Below, piece after piece: positions 43,123 to 53,700 of a DNA stretch of 64,000 nt. The notes under the pieces are model-generated. The model saw nothing but the letters and a program-made list of their open reading frames with translations. It was not told the DNA's origin and ran no database searches. The translations under genes were made by a program, and so were the position numbers. The stretch spans positions 1,673,601 to 1,737,600 of the forward strand of contig OZ251237.1 of the NCBI GenBank assembly GCA_965240325.2. Reading direction: 5' to 3'. Each line of letters opens with the position of its first letter. Position 1 is the stretch's first letter. The stretch is from Rebecca billardiae RCC1528 (taxonomy: Eukaryota > Haptophyta).

Positions 43123-44563
43123 ATGTCACGCGCGCGCGTGTACGCCGACGTGAACACCGAGCGCCCAAAGGAGTACTGGGACTACGAGTCGCTCTCCGTG
43201 CAGTGGGGGTGCGCGCGCGGCCGGCGGCCATGGCGGCGCGCGGCCCGCCGCGCGCCTCCTTTGCGCGCGCGCGCGCGCGCCGCGGCCGACGCGCGCGCCC
43301 TCCGCCGCCGCCGCCGCGCGCGCTCGCGCCGCGCCGCGCCTCGCGCCGCGCCGCGCGCCGCGCCTCCGTGCGAGCAGCGAGCAGGACGACTACGAGGTCG
43401 TGCGCAAGGTGGGGCGCGGCAAGTACTCGGAGGTCTTCGAGGGCGTGTGCGTGCGCACGGGCGCCAAGTGCGTCGTGAAGATCCTCAAGCCGGTGAAGAA
43501 GAAGAAGATCAAGCGCGAGATCAAGATCCTGCAGAACCTGCGCGGCGGCACCAACATCATCACGCTCCTCGACGTCGTGCGCGACCCGCAGTCGAAGACG
43601 CCGTCGCTCATCTTTGAGCACGTGAACAACACGGACTTCAAGACGCTCTACCCCGCGCTGAAGGAGCCGGAGGTGCGGTACTACATCTTCGAGCTGCTCA
43701 AGGCGCTCGACTTCTGCCACTCCAACGGCATCATGCACCGCGACGTCAAGCCGCACAACGTGATGATCGACCACGAGAAGAAGCAGCTGCGGCTGATCGA
43801 CTGGGGCCTGGCCGAGTTCTACCACCCCAACCGCGAGTACAACGTGCGCGTGGCCTCGCGCTACTTCAAGGGGCCCGAGCTGCTCGTGGACCTGCAGGAC
43901 TACGACTACGCGCTCGACATGTGGTCGCTCGGCTGCATGTTCGCCGGCATGATCTTCCGCAAGGAGCCCTTCTTCCACGGGCACGACAACTACGACCAGC
44001 TCGTCAAGATTGCAAAGGTGCTCGGCACCAACGAGCTCTTCGACTACCTCGACAAGTACAACCTCGAGCTCGACCCGCACTTCGACGGGATCCTCGGGCG
44101 GCACGTGCGCCGGCCGTGGCAGAAGTTCATCACGCCGGAGAACCAGCACCTCGTCACGCCGGACGCGCTCGACCTGCTCGACCGGCTGCTGCGGTGCGCG
44201 CGCGGTCGCGCGCGCGCGCCGCCGGCTCGGCCGCGGCCCGCGGCTCACGCGCGCGCCGCGCGCCGCGCCGCGCCGCGCCGCGCCGCGCGCCCGCCCGCCG
44301 CCGCGCCGCGCAGGTACGACCACCAACAGCGGATCAGCGCGCGCGAGGCGATGGCGCTGCCCTACTTTGCCGCCGTCAAGAATGGGCCGGCCGGCACGGA
44401 CGACGCGTCCGCAAACCCGGCGGGCGCGCCGGCGGCAGAGGCGGGCGCGTCGAGCGAAGCGCCGCCGCCCGCGGCGGCGGCGGACGCGGCGGCGCAGCAG
44501 CCGCCGCAGGCGGCGGCGGCGAGCAGCAGTCAAGCCGCGGCCGCGCCGCCGCCGCCCGGCTGA
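43123..44563 (+). CDS. CSNK2A1: Casein kinase 2 catalytic subunit alpha
   Basis: Exons 43123-43208, 43378-44193 and 44314-44563 encode 383 residues. Introns of 169 and 120 bp open GTGCGC and end CAG. The family signature is unmistakable: [10 protein letters not shown] and PKEYWDYES at the N-terminus, glycine loop [11 protein letters not shown], the basic cluster [20 protein letters not shown], catalytic [14 protein letters not shown]2's [10 protein letters not shown] (DWG instead of DFG), and [22 protein letters not shown] for the activation and peptide-binding region. It differs from animal CK2 in a C-terminal extension of about 50 Ala/Pro-rich residues. CK2 is a constitutive acidophilic Ser/Thr kinase working with a beta subunit in nucleus and cytosol. 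Confidence 0.97.
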
Positions 44564-45185
44564 GCGCGGCCGGGCCGCGTCGTCGGGCCGCGCCGTTGGC
44601 TGGCACGGCCCGCCAGCCGGAGGCTCTGTGCGTCGGTCTGTCCGGCCGCGACTGTGACCGCGCGCCTTGCCCTTGGTCCGGGACCGCGCGCGCCCGTCGT
44701 CGGATCGTCCGCGCAGCTCTGTCTTCTGATCGTGATGGGCAGGGGCCGCGTGCTGACGATGATGGCGGCGCGTGCCGGCGGACTCTCTCGCTCGTACTCT
44801 ATTTGATGGGTGTAGGCACCCACGCACATATTGTAGCGTGTGCGCGATGTCGCCATTATAATAGTCGCGTAGTAAATACTGATTTATTATATTATTTATA
44901 ATAATATATTATATTCAAATTAAAAATTTTAACAGTAATATATATATTATTAAATATAGCGCAGGCATATATTGAAGCCCTAAGCCTAGCTGCTAACGGA
45001 GTCTCTGAGTCTAACGCGCGCAACGACGTACGCACGTGATGAGTTCATATCGATATCGCGATAATTTAATGTCTTCGCGTGACGACGATTTCTTTTTTGT
45101 AACAAGACGACAGCACAGCAGGCCGCGGGCCCGCGGCCGCTCGCGCCATCGCACAGCCATCGCAAATCTTCCCTGGCGACGCGGC
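44564..45185. other. Intergenic, AT-rich core
   Basis: No supported gene. From about 44860 to 44960 the sequence is strongly AT-rich with TATATAT runs. This is the 3' flank of both flanking genes, which are convergent, so it is probably terminator and 3' untranslated sequence. Confidence 0.6.
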
Positions 45186-46112
45186 TCATTGGGGCGGCGG
45201 CGGCGGGGCGCGCCGCCGCGCGCCGCGGCCCACCGAGCCCGGCGCCGCCTTCCGCGGCACATCCGCCGGCCTGCGCGGGCGCGTGCCCGCGAGGTCGTCG
45301 ATGAGCGGCAGCGTGAAGGCGAGCCAGTACTCGTCGCTGTGCACGTGGTGCCGCATGTGGTGCGTGCGCACGCTACACAGGTGGCCGCGCAGCGGCACCT
45401 TGGTGTGCGCGAGGTAGTGGCAGAGCTCGTACGCGAGGCCCCACGCGGTGTAGCCGAACGCGAACGCGAGCCCGCCCCTCAGCGGCAGTGCGTGCAGCAG
45501 CCCGACGCCGACGCCGAGCACGGCGCCGAGCAGGCCGCCAAACCATGCGGCCGCGAGCGGCAGCGGGTCGATGCACGCGTGGTAGTACGGCAGCTCGTGG
45601 TGCCAGCGGTGGGTGCGCTCGCCGAACCAGTCGAAGCGCGAGTGCAGCAGCTTGTCGTGGATCAGCCACTCCTGCGCCCACCACACCGGCGCGCTCGCCG
45701 CGAGCGCGAGCAGCTCGGCCGCGCCGGGCGCGCCGCCCGCCGCGAGCCGCGCGCCCGCGAGCGCGCACAGCGCGCCGCCGATGAAGCGCGGCGTGGGGTG
45801 CGCGCAGAAGGCGCGCGCCGCGTCGGCGCCGGTCTCGGGCACCGCAAAGTCCGTGCCCGCGCCGACGAGCGCGGCCGACACCTCGGGCGCCAGCTGGCGC
45901 GCGTCGACGAGCGGCGGCGCGCGCGCGTCGGCGCGGCGCGCGCGCAGCGCCGCCTCGGCGGCGCCGAGCGGCAGCGGCGCCGCCGGCGCGGCGACGAGCG
46001 GGGGCGGCTGGGCGCGTGCGGGCAGCGCCACCACCGCCGGCGCGCGCGTCGGCGTCGGCGCGAGCCGCGCGCCGCCGAGCGCGAGCGCCGCGGCGAGCGT
46101 GAGCGCGAGCAT
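45186..46112 (-). CDS. Membrane di-iron fatty-acid/sterol hydroxylase superfamily
   Basis: 308 residues, intronless, from ATG 46112 (the preceding in-frame GTG is discounted). Histidine clusters of the fatty-acid hydroxylase superfamily are present: H152...H157 (HDKLLH), H168xxHH (HRWHH), H232xxxH (HYLAH) and HHxxHH at 251-256 (HHMRHH). They lie between hydrophobic stretches expected to span a membrane (about 185-209 and 214-230). Members oxidise fatty acids, sterols or carotenoids with a di-iron centre. Substrate cannot be decided from sequence; some relatives are plastid carotenoid hydroxylases. The N-terminus starts with a hydrophobic Ala/Leu segment and a Pro/Ala/Arg-rich stretch that could be a signal or plastid-targeting peptide. 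The C-terminus is Arg/Pro-rich. Confidence 0.85.
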   Translation of the reverse strand: MLALTLAAALALGGARLAPTPTRAPAVVALPARAQPPPLVAAPAAPLPLGAAEAALRARRADARAPPLVDARQLAPEVSAALVGAGTDFAVPETGADAARAFCAHPTPRFIGGALCALAGARLAAGGAPGAAELLALAASAPVWWAQEWLIHDKLLHSRFDWFGERTHRWHHELPYYHACIDPLPLAAAWFGGLLGAVLGVGVGLLHALPLRGGLAFAFGYTAWGLAYELCHYLAHTKVPLRGHLCSVRTHHMRHHVHSDEYWLAFTLPLIDDLAGTRPRRPADVPRKAAPGSVGRGARRRAPPPPPQ

Positions 46113-46224
46113 CGTCACCGTGTCAGAGCGCGCGCGGTCCAGGCCTGCCGCTTGACATCAGTTCATACGCGCCCGGCTAATGAGCTTCGCTCGGGAGAAG
46201 GCGTGCTGTGCCAGGGATGCTGGA

Positions 46225-46320
46225 TTCAATGAATCTCAATCGCCTTTCAATGTTTCATTGAATTCATTGAATTCACTGAATTCACTGAATTCAATGAATC
46301 CGAATTCAACGTTTTTCCGA
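46225..46320. repeat. GAATTCAxTG short tandem array
   Basis: Imperfect repeats of GAATTCATTG, GAATTCACTG and GAATTCAATG type run from about 46225 to 46320. A related fragment occurs at about 46988-47040. AT-rich in contrast to surroundings. Confidence 0.85.
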
Positions 46321-47787
46321 CTCTCCCAAATGGCACCTAAATGCAGTCTAGAGGCGCTGAATGTGACCCTAGCTACAGCGTGTCAGACTTCCTCCGAGTC
46401 GGCGGCGGCGCTGGAGACACCCTGCTCGAGGTCCTGCACCCGTGCAGCAGGGTCTCCGTGCCGGACCTCGGCGCACGCGTGCGCGCAGCAGTCAGTAACC
46501 GGGCCTTGTCGCCGGCGGCCTTTAGTGCCAAGAGCCGAGAATTCTCGCGGTCCGTTGGCGAGGCGGAGGGGCCCTGAAGAGCGCCGATCGATGGCCGAGT
46601 GCGGCGCTTGAGCCTTGATGTACTTGGCGGCATCATCCACAGCAGTCCTCAGCCACTAGCCAGCCCGCAGCTCACTGGACGCCGATGCACCGGTGACGCC
46701 CGCCAGGTCGCGCCGTTGCGGTGCTGTGGAACTTAGCCGATCCGACGAACTCCACTCTCCAGCACACAGTCCGATTCTGAGTTCTGACGAGTCTGAGTGA
46801 ATCTGCTGCTTGCTTTTTGATGATGCCGTGTATGGGGGCGGAATGGGTGACGCATGTTGTGCGCACTGCTACAGTCCATGACTCGCCGTCGGTGGCCCCG
46901 CGGTCACAGCCCCGCACGCCGCGCTCGGCGCGCACGCGGCAGCGCTGCACACACAGTATTACTAGTCACTGCTACTACTGGTCAGGAAATCATTGAATCC
47001 TGCCGCGATTCAGTGTCAATGAATTCAATGATTCATTGACACAGCGCAAGATTTCGGAAAAGATGTCGTTACGGGCCCCCCCCTGCACCCGCCCGCTCGC
47101 GGAAATTCAGCATGGCGACGCGCGGCGCGCTGAAGGGCGGGGAGCGTGCGCGCGCAGTCCCAGACTACCCCGACGAATTTCCCCGAGCGTCTCCCCATCG
47201 ATCCAAGACACCCCGCCCTGCCCACAGCTCGAGATCGGAACAGGTGCAGTTGAGGTCGCGTGCCGCGCGGGCGGCTCGGGCGCCAGTGCGCACCTTTTTT
47301 TATGGATGGCCACAGAACACCCTTCTTCCTCGGTGAGGAGGCCATGCACGGCAGCCACAGGTGCGTATGCATTCGACTGAAGCCTGATCCGCAGCCGGCT
47401 GCTGCTCCGAGCACGCACGCCGCTCGAGTTTGGAGCTGCGCGGCACTAGCACTTCTCCGAGGCGATGATGCCAGGCGTGTGGGGTCAGATCACTGCGATG
47501 GCGCGCGAGGAGGGCGGCGACTAGGCGTCGCCGCCCGGCGATAACGGCGGAAGTTGTTGCGGCCCCGCCTCTCGCGGCCCCGCCTGCAGCACTCCGCTTA
47601 CGGCGTTCGTGTCCACCGCCCAGATCGAGCCCTCAGAGCGGATGCGGCTCGACGCCTCACACGGCGGGTGCAACCTGCAGCGCCGCCCCGCATGACCCAG
47701 CTGCCCGCGCGGCAGCTGCCGAGACCACGTGCCCGCGGCTCGACCCCTCCGTGTTGACCGCCGTCGTGTCACTACCGCCGCCTGGCC
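46321..47787. other. Intergenic, no supported gene
   Basis: GC-moderate sequence with scattered short frames. It includes a GAATTCATT-related fragment at about 46988-47040 and a C-rich run at 47078-47088. Nothing family-like is found on either strand. Confidence 0.4.
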
Positions 47788-48729
47788 GTGCCGACTGCCC
47801 GCTGCCCTCACCCTTCCACCTCCCTGCTGCCCGTGCAAGCCGGAGCTCGCCACCAGCTGCCCGCACTCGTCGACGAGACGCCGATCGCTGGCCCGGCCCA
47901 TCGCTCATCGCCCGCCACCCGCCCGCCCGCGCCGCGGCGCCCGCCGCACGGCACGCAGCTCTCGGCGGCAAGCATTGCTGCCGTGGACGGCAGCGCCGAC
48001 CTGCTCGCGATCCACGTTGCCGAACTGTCGGAGGCGAACGTGCGCAAGAGCTGCGAGCTGAGCGCCGTGCCGAGACTCGAGAAGCAGCTGCACGCGGAGC
48101 ACGCTGCAGCAGCCGAACGGACGGCGGCGGCCGCCGAGACGATGGCTGCACGTAGGGTGCTGCTCGGCGTGGCCGAGGCCAAGTGGCGCGCAGCCTCGGC
48201 CGATGCCGCCGCGAGCAAGCCTGCTCGGCAAACCGCTGCGTTCGCGCTTGCCGCTGCTGCTCGGCGTGAGGCGCGCGCGCACGTGGCCGAGCGCGCTGCC
48301 GCGCGCGAGGAAGGCGCGGAGGAGCTTGGGCGGCTCGAAGCGGACCTGGCTCCTGCGCACGAGGTGACACGTGCGGGGTGTGGGCGCGCGTCCCAGGCGC
48401 GTGCAAGCTCGAGCTCGCGCGCGAAGGACTCGGCGCCAAGCCTCCGCGCACGAGAGCGCGGCGGAGGCGGTGGCGGCGGTGCGGCGCACGAGCAGCGAGC
48501 AGCCGCGCCATCCAGTCGGACGAGCAGTGATGAAGTGCTTCAAAGCTCGGAGTCGGATTCACCGTTCACGTCGGTCACGGCCTGCCACGCAGCTGTCGGA
48601 CTGAGTCCCGGTCCCGGTCATCGTCCGGCGCTGAGTCGTGACTTGTGGCAGCAGCCGCGCCCGGCGGTGCGCGCGGTCCGAGCCCGGGCCCGCGCGGCTC
48701 ACTGTAGTAGCAGTCGCCTGACCAAGTGA
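47788..48729 (+). CDS. Unverified Ala/Glu-rich open frame
   Basis: A long open frame with GTG at its nominal start and the first ATG only at 48142 (MAARRVLLGVAEAKW). The middle (about 47990-48360) is rich in Ala, Glu and Arg in a pattern compatible with a coiled coil (LEKQLHAEHAAAAERT). The 3' part is Ser/Gly-rich. No family is recognised and the reverse frame is nearly as long, so composition may explain it. Confidence 0.2.
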   Translation: MPTARCPHPSTSLLPVQAGARHQLPALVDETPIAGPAHRSSPATRPPAPRRPPHGTQLSAASIAAVDGSADLLAIHVAELSEANVRKSCELSAVPRLEKQLHAEHAAAAERTAAAAETMAARRVLLGVAEAKWRAASADAAASKPARQTAAFALAAAARREARAHVAERAAAREEGAEELGRLEADLAPAHEVTRAGCGRASQARASSSSRAKDSAPSLRARERGGGGGGGAAHEQRAAAPSSRTSSDEVLQSSESDSPFTSVTACHAAVGLSPGPGHRPALSRDLWQQPRPAVRAVRARARAAHCSSSRLTK

Positions 48730-49672
48730 GAGTCGTGTTATCGACCAGTAGGACCGTACGTCGTGAGAGTCATCGAGGAGGCTGCTGAGTCAGCTGCGCC
48801 CGACCCGCTCCGCGCCTCCGGTCAGCCTCCGCGCCCGCTGCCGCCTCCGCCGCGGGGCCGGCCGATCGTCGGGCGGTCAGCCGCGTAGTCCGCAATGAAA
48901 CTCGACGTCCAACCGGACAGATTCCCGGTAGTCCGCTGAGTAACCGGTCATCGTAGTGTGAGCCGTGCTGACTGCGTGACGCCGCGGCCGGGCCCGGGCG
49001 CGCGGGTGCCAGTAGCTATACTATAGATACTAGCTAGGCCCCGGGTGCCAGTAGCTACTGGCACCCGGGCGGTAGCTACTGGCACCCGCGCCACCGGTGA
49101 CCCGCCCTGCCGCGGCCGCGGCCGCTCGGCCATTGTGACCCGGCGGCGAGTGAGAGTCCCCGTAGTCAGCTCTCATGATGGCCTCACGCGAGGATCGCGC
49201 CGGTACGGACCGCTGCGACGACTGGTGGCGCGCGCCGACTTCTGTCTGTCTCGTGCAGCGAGCGAGCCGCGGCGCCGGCGGCAGCGGCGGCAGCCGTCGC
49301 GCCGCCGACTGCTGCGCTGGCTGCTGCGGCGGCGGCGGAGCTTCAACGGCGGCGAGCCGCGCGGCCCGCGCGGTCCGGGCACAGAGCGGCTGAGCTGTGA
49401 CACGGGATGCCGGACCGTCCCGCCGAGCGGCAACGGTCGTCACGGGCTGCACGTTGGGCTCGGACACGGCCGTGGTGAGGTTGACGAGCGCAAGTACGAC
49501 CTCGCCGTTGTGCATGAACTTGAGCGAGATGACCGCGCTGAACGAGCAGGCCAAGTCTGTTCGGCACGCCGCCTAGGGCTGCGCGCTCGCCGCGTGCGTC
49601 GAGGCCGAGGAAGGCTGGGTTCTCAGGAACGGTACTGCAGGCGACAGCAGTAAGCAGCTTGCCCCTGACCGG
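48730..49672. repeat. Intergenic with a 30-bp perfect palindrome
   Basis: 49040-49069 is a perfect palindrome (half-site CCCGGGTGCCAGTAG). Partial copies, GGTGCCAGTAGCTA at about 49007 and TAGCTACTGGCACCCG at about 49073, flank it. The wider region has no supported gene. Confidence 0.8.
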
Positions 49673-50413
49673 TCACGTCGCCGAGTCACGCCGCAGCCGC
49701 TCATGAATCTTGCGCACCTGCGCGACGAAGAGGGCGGCGCTGCACGCGGACATGCAGATAACGAGGAGCGCGACGTGCAACGCGTTCATCGCCGTCGCCA
49801 GAGCGCTACCAGACCCACACATCGCCTGCCATGCCGCCTCGACCGCCTCGCGCGAGCTCCACAAACAGTGCGCTTCTGCCGCGCGAGCACGCTCTGCTGT
49901 GTGATCTGGTTGGTGTACCGGTGAAAATGCATCGAGGGGCCCTTCGTATGCGGCATTAGACCTCGCACGTCCTTCTCCCCGCCCTTCTTTCACGCCAAGT
50001 GTCTGCGCGCGCGGCGATCCGCGGCGGCGGGCAGATGCGGCCACATGCAGGCGAGCAGCAGAAAGGGCGCGCGTGCATGGTGAACGCGTCAGATGCAGGA
50101 TACGTGATGCGCATTTTGGGCATCTACACTCCGATCCCGCCCATCGCCACTTATTCGCCAGACCCGCATCTCCAAGGGGCTCGGCGCTGTGCGCGCCTTC
50201 GCGCGCGCGAATGTTCAAATCATGGCCGCGCGTGCAAACGGGGTGCAGGTGGACGATGGATGCGGCGGAGCGATTCCTGCGCCGCGCCGCAAATGCGGGG
50301 AACTGTATTGCGCAGCTGAAGCGCACGCACCATCGCGGCCCAGCCAAGCCGCTCGGTCCCAGGCCGACGCCAGCTGGCGACGTTCGTCGCGCGATGGGCG
50401 ATTTCGACGACAT
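49673..50413 (-). CDS. Unverified open frame with C-terminal membrane segment
   Basis: 246 codons from ATG 50413. The C-terminus has a hydrophobic stretch (ALHVALLVICMSACSAALFV) followed by a basic tail (RKIHERLRRD), as in a tail-anchored protein. The rest is Arg/Ala/Ser-rich and unremarkable. No family is recognised; the frame sits next to repeats, so it may be chance. Confidence 0.25.
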   Translation of the reverse strand: MSSKSPIARRTSPAGVGLGPSGLAGPRWCVRFSCAIQFPAFAARRRNRSAASIVHLHPVCTRGHDLNIRAREGAHSAEPLGDAGLANKWRWAGSECRCPKCASRILHLTRSPCTRALSAARLHVAASARRRGSPRAQTLGVKEGRGEGRARSNAAYEGPLDAFSPVHQPDHTAERARAAEAHCLWSSREAVEAAWQAMCGSGSALATAMNALHVALLVICMSACSAALFVAQVRKIHERLRRDSAT

Positions 50414-50779
50414 CGCGAAGCGCTCGACCAATTCGCCTCCGGCCGTCCGCCGGCCGCGTCCAACTGCCGGCGAGGGAGCCGGGTCGGCAGTTATCGCATT
50501 TTTTTAATGGGTTCGCCGAATTAGCTTACGGTCGTGGCTGGCGGGCGATCCTGCGCTGTGGAATTTTATTTTTCATTGATTCAATGTTCGGCATCCCTGT
50601 GCTGTGCAGCAGTGCTGCAGTGGATCCCGGGAGACGTGGCAAGGGCGTGCGCCGCGGCAAAGGACCATCGGTATTTGATGGTCCTTTGGCCGCGGCGAGA
50701 TCTTCAATCTTGAGCGCTTCCGGCGCCGTTCTCGCGTCCGGCGGGTCCGGAATTCATACGATGGCGGACGGTGCCGCCC

Positions 50780-53700
50780 GCCCTCTCCCCCGGGCGTGCT
50801 CGGAGGCGTGCGCGGCGGTGGCGCGCGGCGGCGTGGTGGCGGCCCCGTCGATCGCCGCGTGCGTGGCGTAGCGGCGGTCCCGCGAGTTCGCGGCACGCGC
50901 CGCCGTCGCTCGCCGCTCCGAGCCGCGCGCGCGCGGTCGCGCTCGGCGCCCGACAGCGCGCGTGCGCCCCCGCGCCGAGTACGCGCCGCGCGCCGAGCGC
51001 TCGCCGAGTGAGGCGGCGCGAGCCGCGTGCGGTGGAGCCTCTGTGCTGTCTCACACTGCACGCGAGCTGAGTTGATGCTCTCGCGCCGCGTCCGCTCTCC
51101 CTCGGCCGGCGCGTTGGCTGCTGCTGAGGCTGCGGTCGCGGCCGCGCGCCGCGCCGAGCAGCGCATCGCAGCGCTTGGCGACGCGCTCGTCGCCGTGCGC
51201 CATTATGACGGGCGCGTCCCACTGCGTGCAATCGCGCTCCACCGAGGCTGCCGCGGCTGCGCCGCGCTCGAGCTGAGCGCGCGGCGCGCCCGCAGCGGGC
51301 TGCTGCTGTGGCTGGCTGCTGCCGAGCGCGGCCCGACGAGGAGCGGCCGCCCGGGAGCTGCGGGCGTGCAGCGCCACAGCTGTCCCGGCGCCTCGCCCTA
51401 GGTCCGAGCTGCCCCCGCCCCGGCCCCCCATCTTACTCTTCGTCAAGCCTGCGCCTGGTAGGCCGCGTAGTGAGCGGCAGGCATCAGGTCCCTCCTCATC
51501 GCGCTTGAGCGCCAGCTCTCTGCGCACAGCCGTCGTGCAGCTGGGCGCGCGCGCGCCCCGCGTCGATGGAGTGGGCGCGCCTTGCCGCGGCGGCCGAGAC
51601 GAGCACTGTCGAAGCACCGTCGAGCGCGATCATCGCGGCGGCGAGCAGCGGTCGTGGCTGGCGCAACACACCGGCCCAGCCCGCCCCCGCCCCCGCGCCC
51701 CCATCCTCCACCCGTGCGCGCGATCACGGCCGCGCCGCGCACGCCGCTCGCGCACGCGCCTCGCTTCGAGGGCGAGCGGCCGTCCCTTGCCAAGGCGCGT
51801 GGCGGTCGAGACGAGCGCACACTCTGGCGCGATCACCGCCGGCCGGGGGTGGCGGGCAGGAGTCGCGCAGCCTTTACGTCGAGCAGCCAAGCGCGTGCCC
51901 AGCGCTGCGCGCACACCTGGCGGCAGTTCACGCGTTGCTGACGGGCACCGCGCCCTGCGCGGCGTCGTGCGTGCGATTGATGGAGATGCGAGTGCATCCT
52001 CCCAGCACGCGCGCTCGACCGCTCGGCAGTGCACCCGCGCGGCCGCGCGCAGCCGGCAGCGTGGGCGTGGCAGCGCGGCCGAGCAAGGGGCTGGCGGTGC
52101 GCTCGCGCCGCCGCGATGGCCGCGCGTGGGCGCGCGTGGGGCGCTTTGAGCTGGCCGATGCGCATTCTGGGCGCGTGCCCCCACGGCGCGCGGATCCACT
52201 CGCGCACCACTGCGCCGGCGCGCGACAAGCCGCCCTCTGGCGGACGGCGGGGATGGAGCGCCGCCAGGCTGGCTTCTAGGTTCCGATCGCTGGATCGCGA
52301 CGCGCGAGTCAGCACGGCGAGTCAGCATGGCGGATGCAGTCTGCATCCCGCGGCGCCGATGGGCGCTAGCCGCATCGGACGGGGCCGCCGCGCGCCGGGG
52401 GGGTACGCACGTGCAGCGCCGTATCCGCCTCCGCGCGTCGCTCCAGCCCAAGGCTGCCCCCGCCCCCGCCCCCGCCCCCCCGTCCGGCCACTCGTCGCCT
52501 CCGGCCTGCCTCGCGCAGCGCGCAGCGCGGGCCGTTCGACAGCCGCGCGCGCCGGGCGGTCTGGGCGGGCAGGCGGCGATAGCGGGGCGTCTCTTGGTGG
52601 GCCTTGGCTGCGGCACGCGCACATCGTCTGGTCAAGCAGCCGTCACCCGCGCCCGCGCCCGCCGCCGCCGTTTGTAGTCTCAATCTGATTTTGCCGCCGC
52701 GCACGGGAGTGCTACTGCGAGCGCGGAGCGCCGCAGCCGACCCAGCGCCTCGCGCCGGTCGAAGCTGCCCCCGCCCCGGCCCCCCATCTTACCCTCCGTC
52801 AAGCCTGCGCCTGGTGGGCAGCGTAGTGAGCGGCAAGCATCAGGGCGCTCCTCATCGCGCGTGAGCGCCAGCTCATCTGCGCACGGCCGTCCCACTGCGG
52901 TGCGGCCGGGCGCGCGCGCGCCTCACGTCGAAGGAGCGGGCGCGCCTTGCCGCGGCGGCCGAGACGAGCACTGTCGAAGCACCGTCGAGCGCGATCATCG
53001 CGGCGGCGAGCAGCGGTCGTGCTGGCGCAACACGCCGGCCCAGCCCGCCCCCGCCCCCCCTTGCGCCCCCATCTTCCATCTCGTCCGAGCTGCCTCTGGT
53101 GCGCGACATCACGGCCGCGCTGCGCACGCTCGCACACGCGCCTCGCTTCGAGGGAGCGGCCGTCCCTTGCCGTGGTGCGTGGCGGTCGAGACGAGCGCAC
53201 ACTCCGGCGCCCATGATCACCGCGGGTCGGCGGTGGCGAGCAGGAGTCGCGCAGCCTTTATTTTCAACAGCCGCGCGCGCGCCGCGGCCGAGCTCTGCGC
53301 GCAGACTTGGCAGCTGTTCACATGTGGCTGGCGGGCACCACGCACTGCGCGGCGTCGTGCGTGCGAGTGGCGGAGACGCGAGTGCATCCCCCCAGCAAGC
53401 GCGCTCGGCCGCTCGGCCGTGCGCTCGCGCGGCCGCGCGCAGCCGGCAGCGTTTGCTTTCAGCGCGGGCCGAGCGAGCGGGCAGTGCGCTCGCGTCGGGG
53501 GCGGGGCGGTGCGAGCCGGAGGGGGTGCACTGAGCGCATGGTGCTGGGCGGCGCGTGGCCCCTCTCGCGCACCGCGGAGTCGCGCTGAGTCGGCGTGCGT
53601 GCGCGCCGGACAGCACGACGTCCGCCTTGAGCCCTTTGAGTCTTGACCCCGCGAACGCCGAGGCGGAACGAGGGCCGCCATGCTTGCCGAGGGCTGTTTT

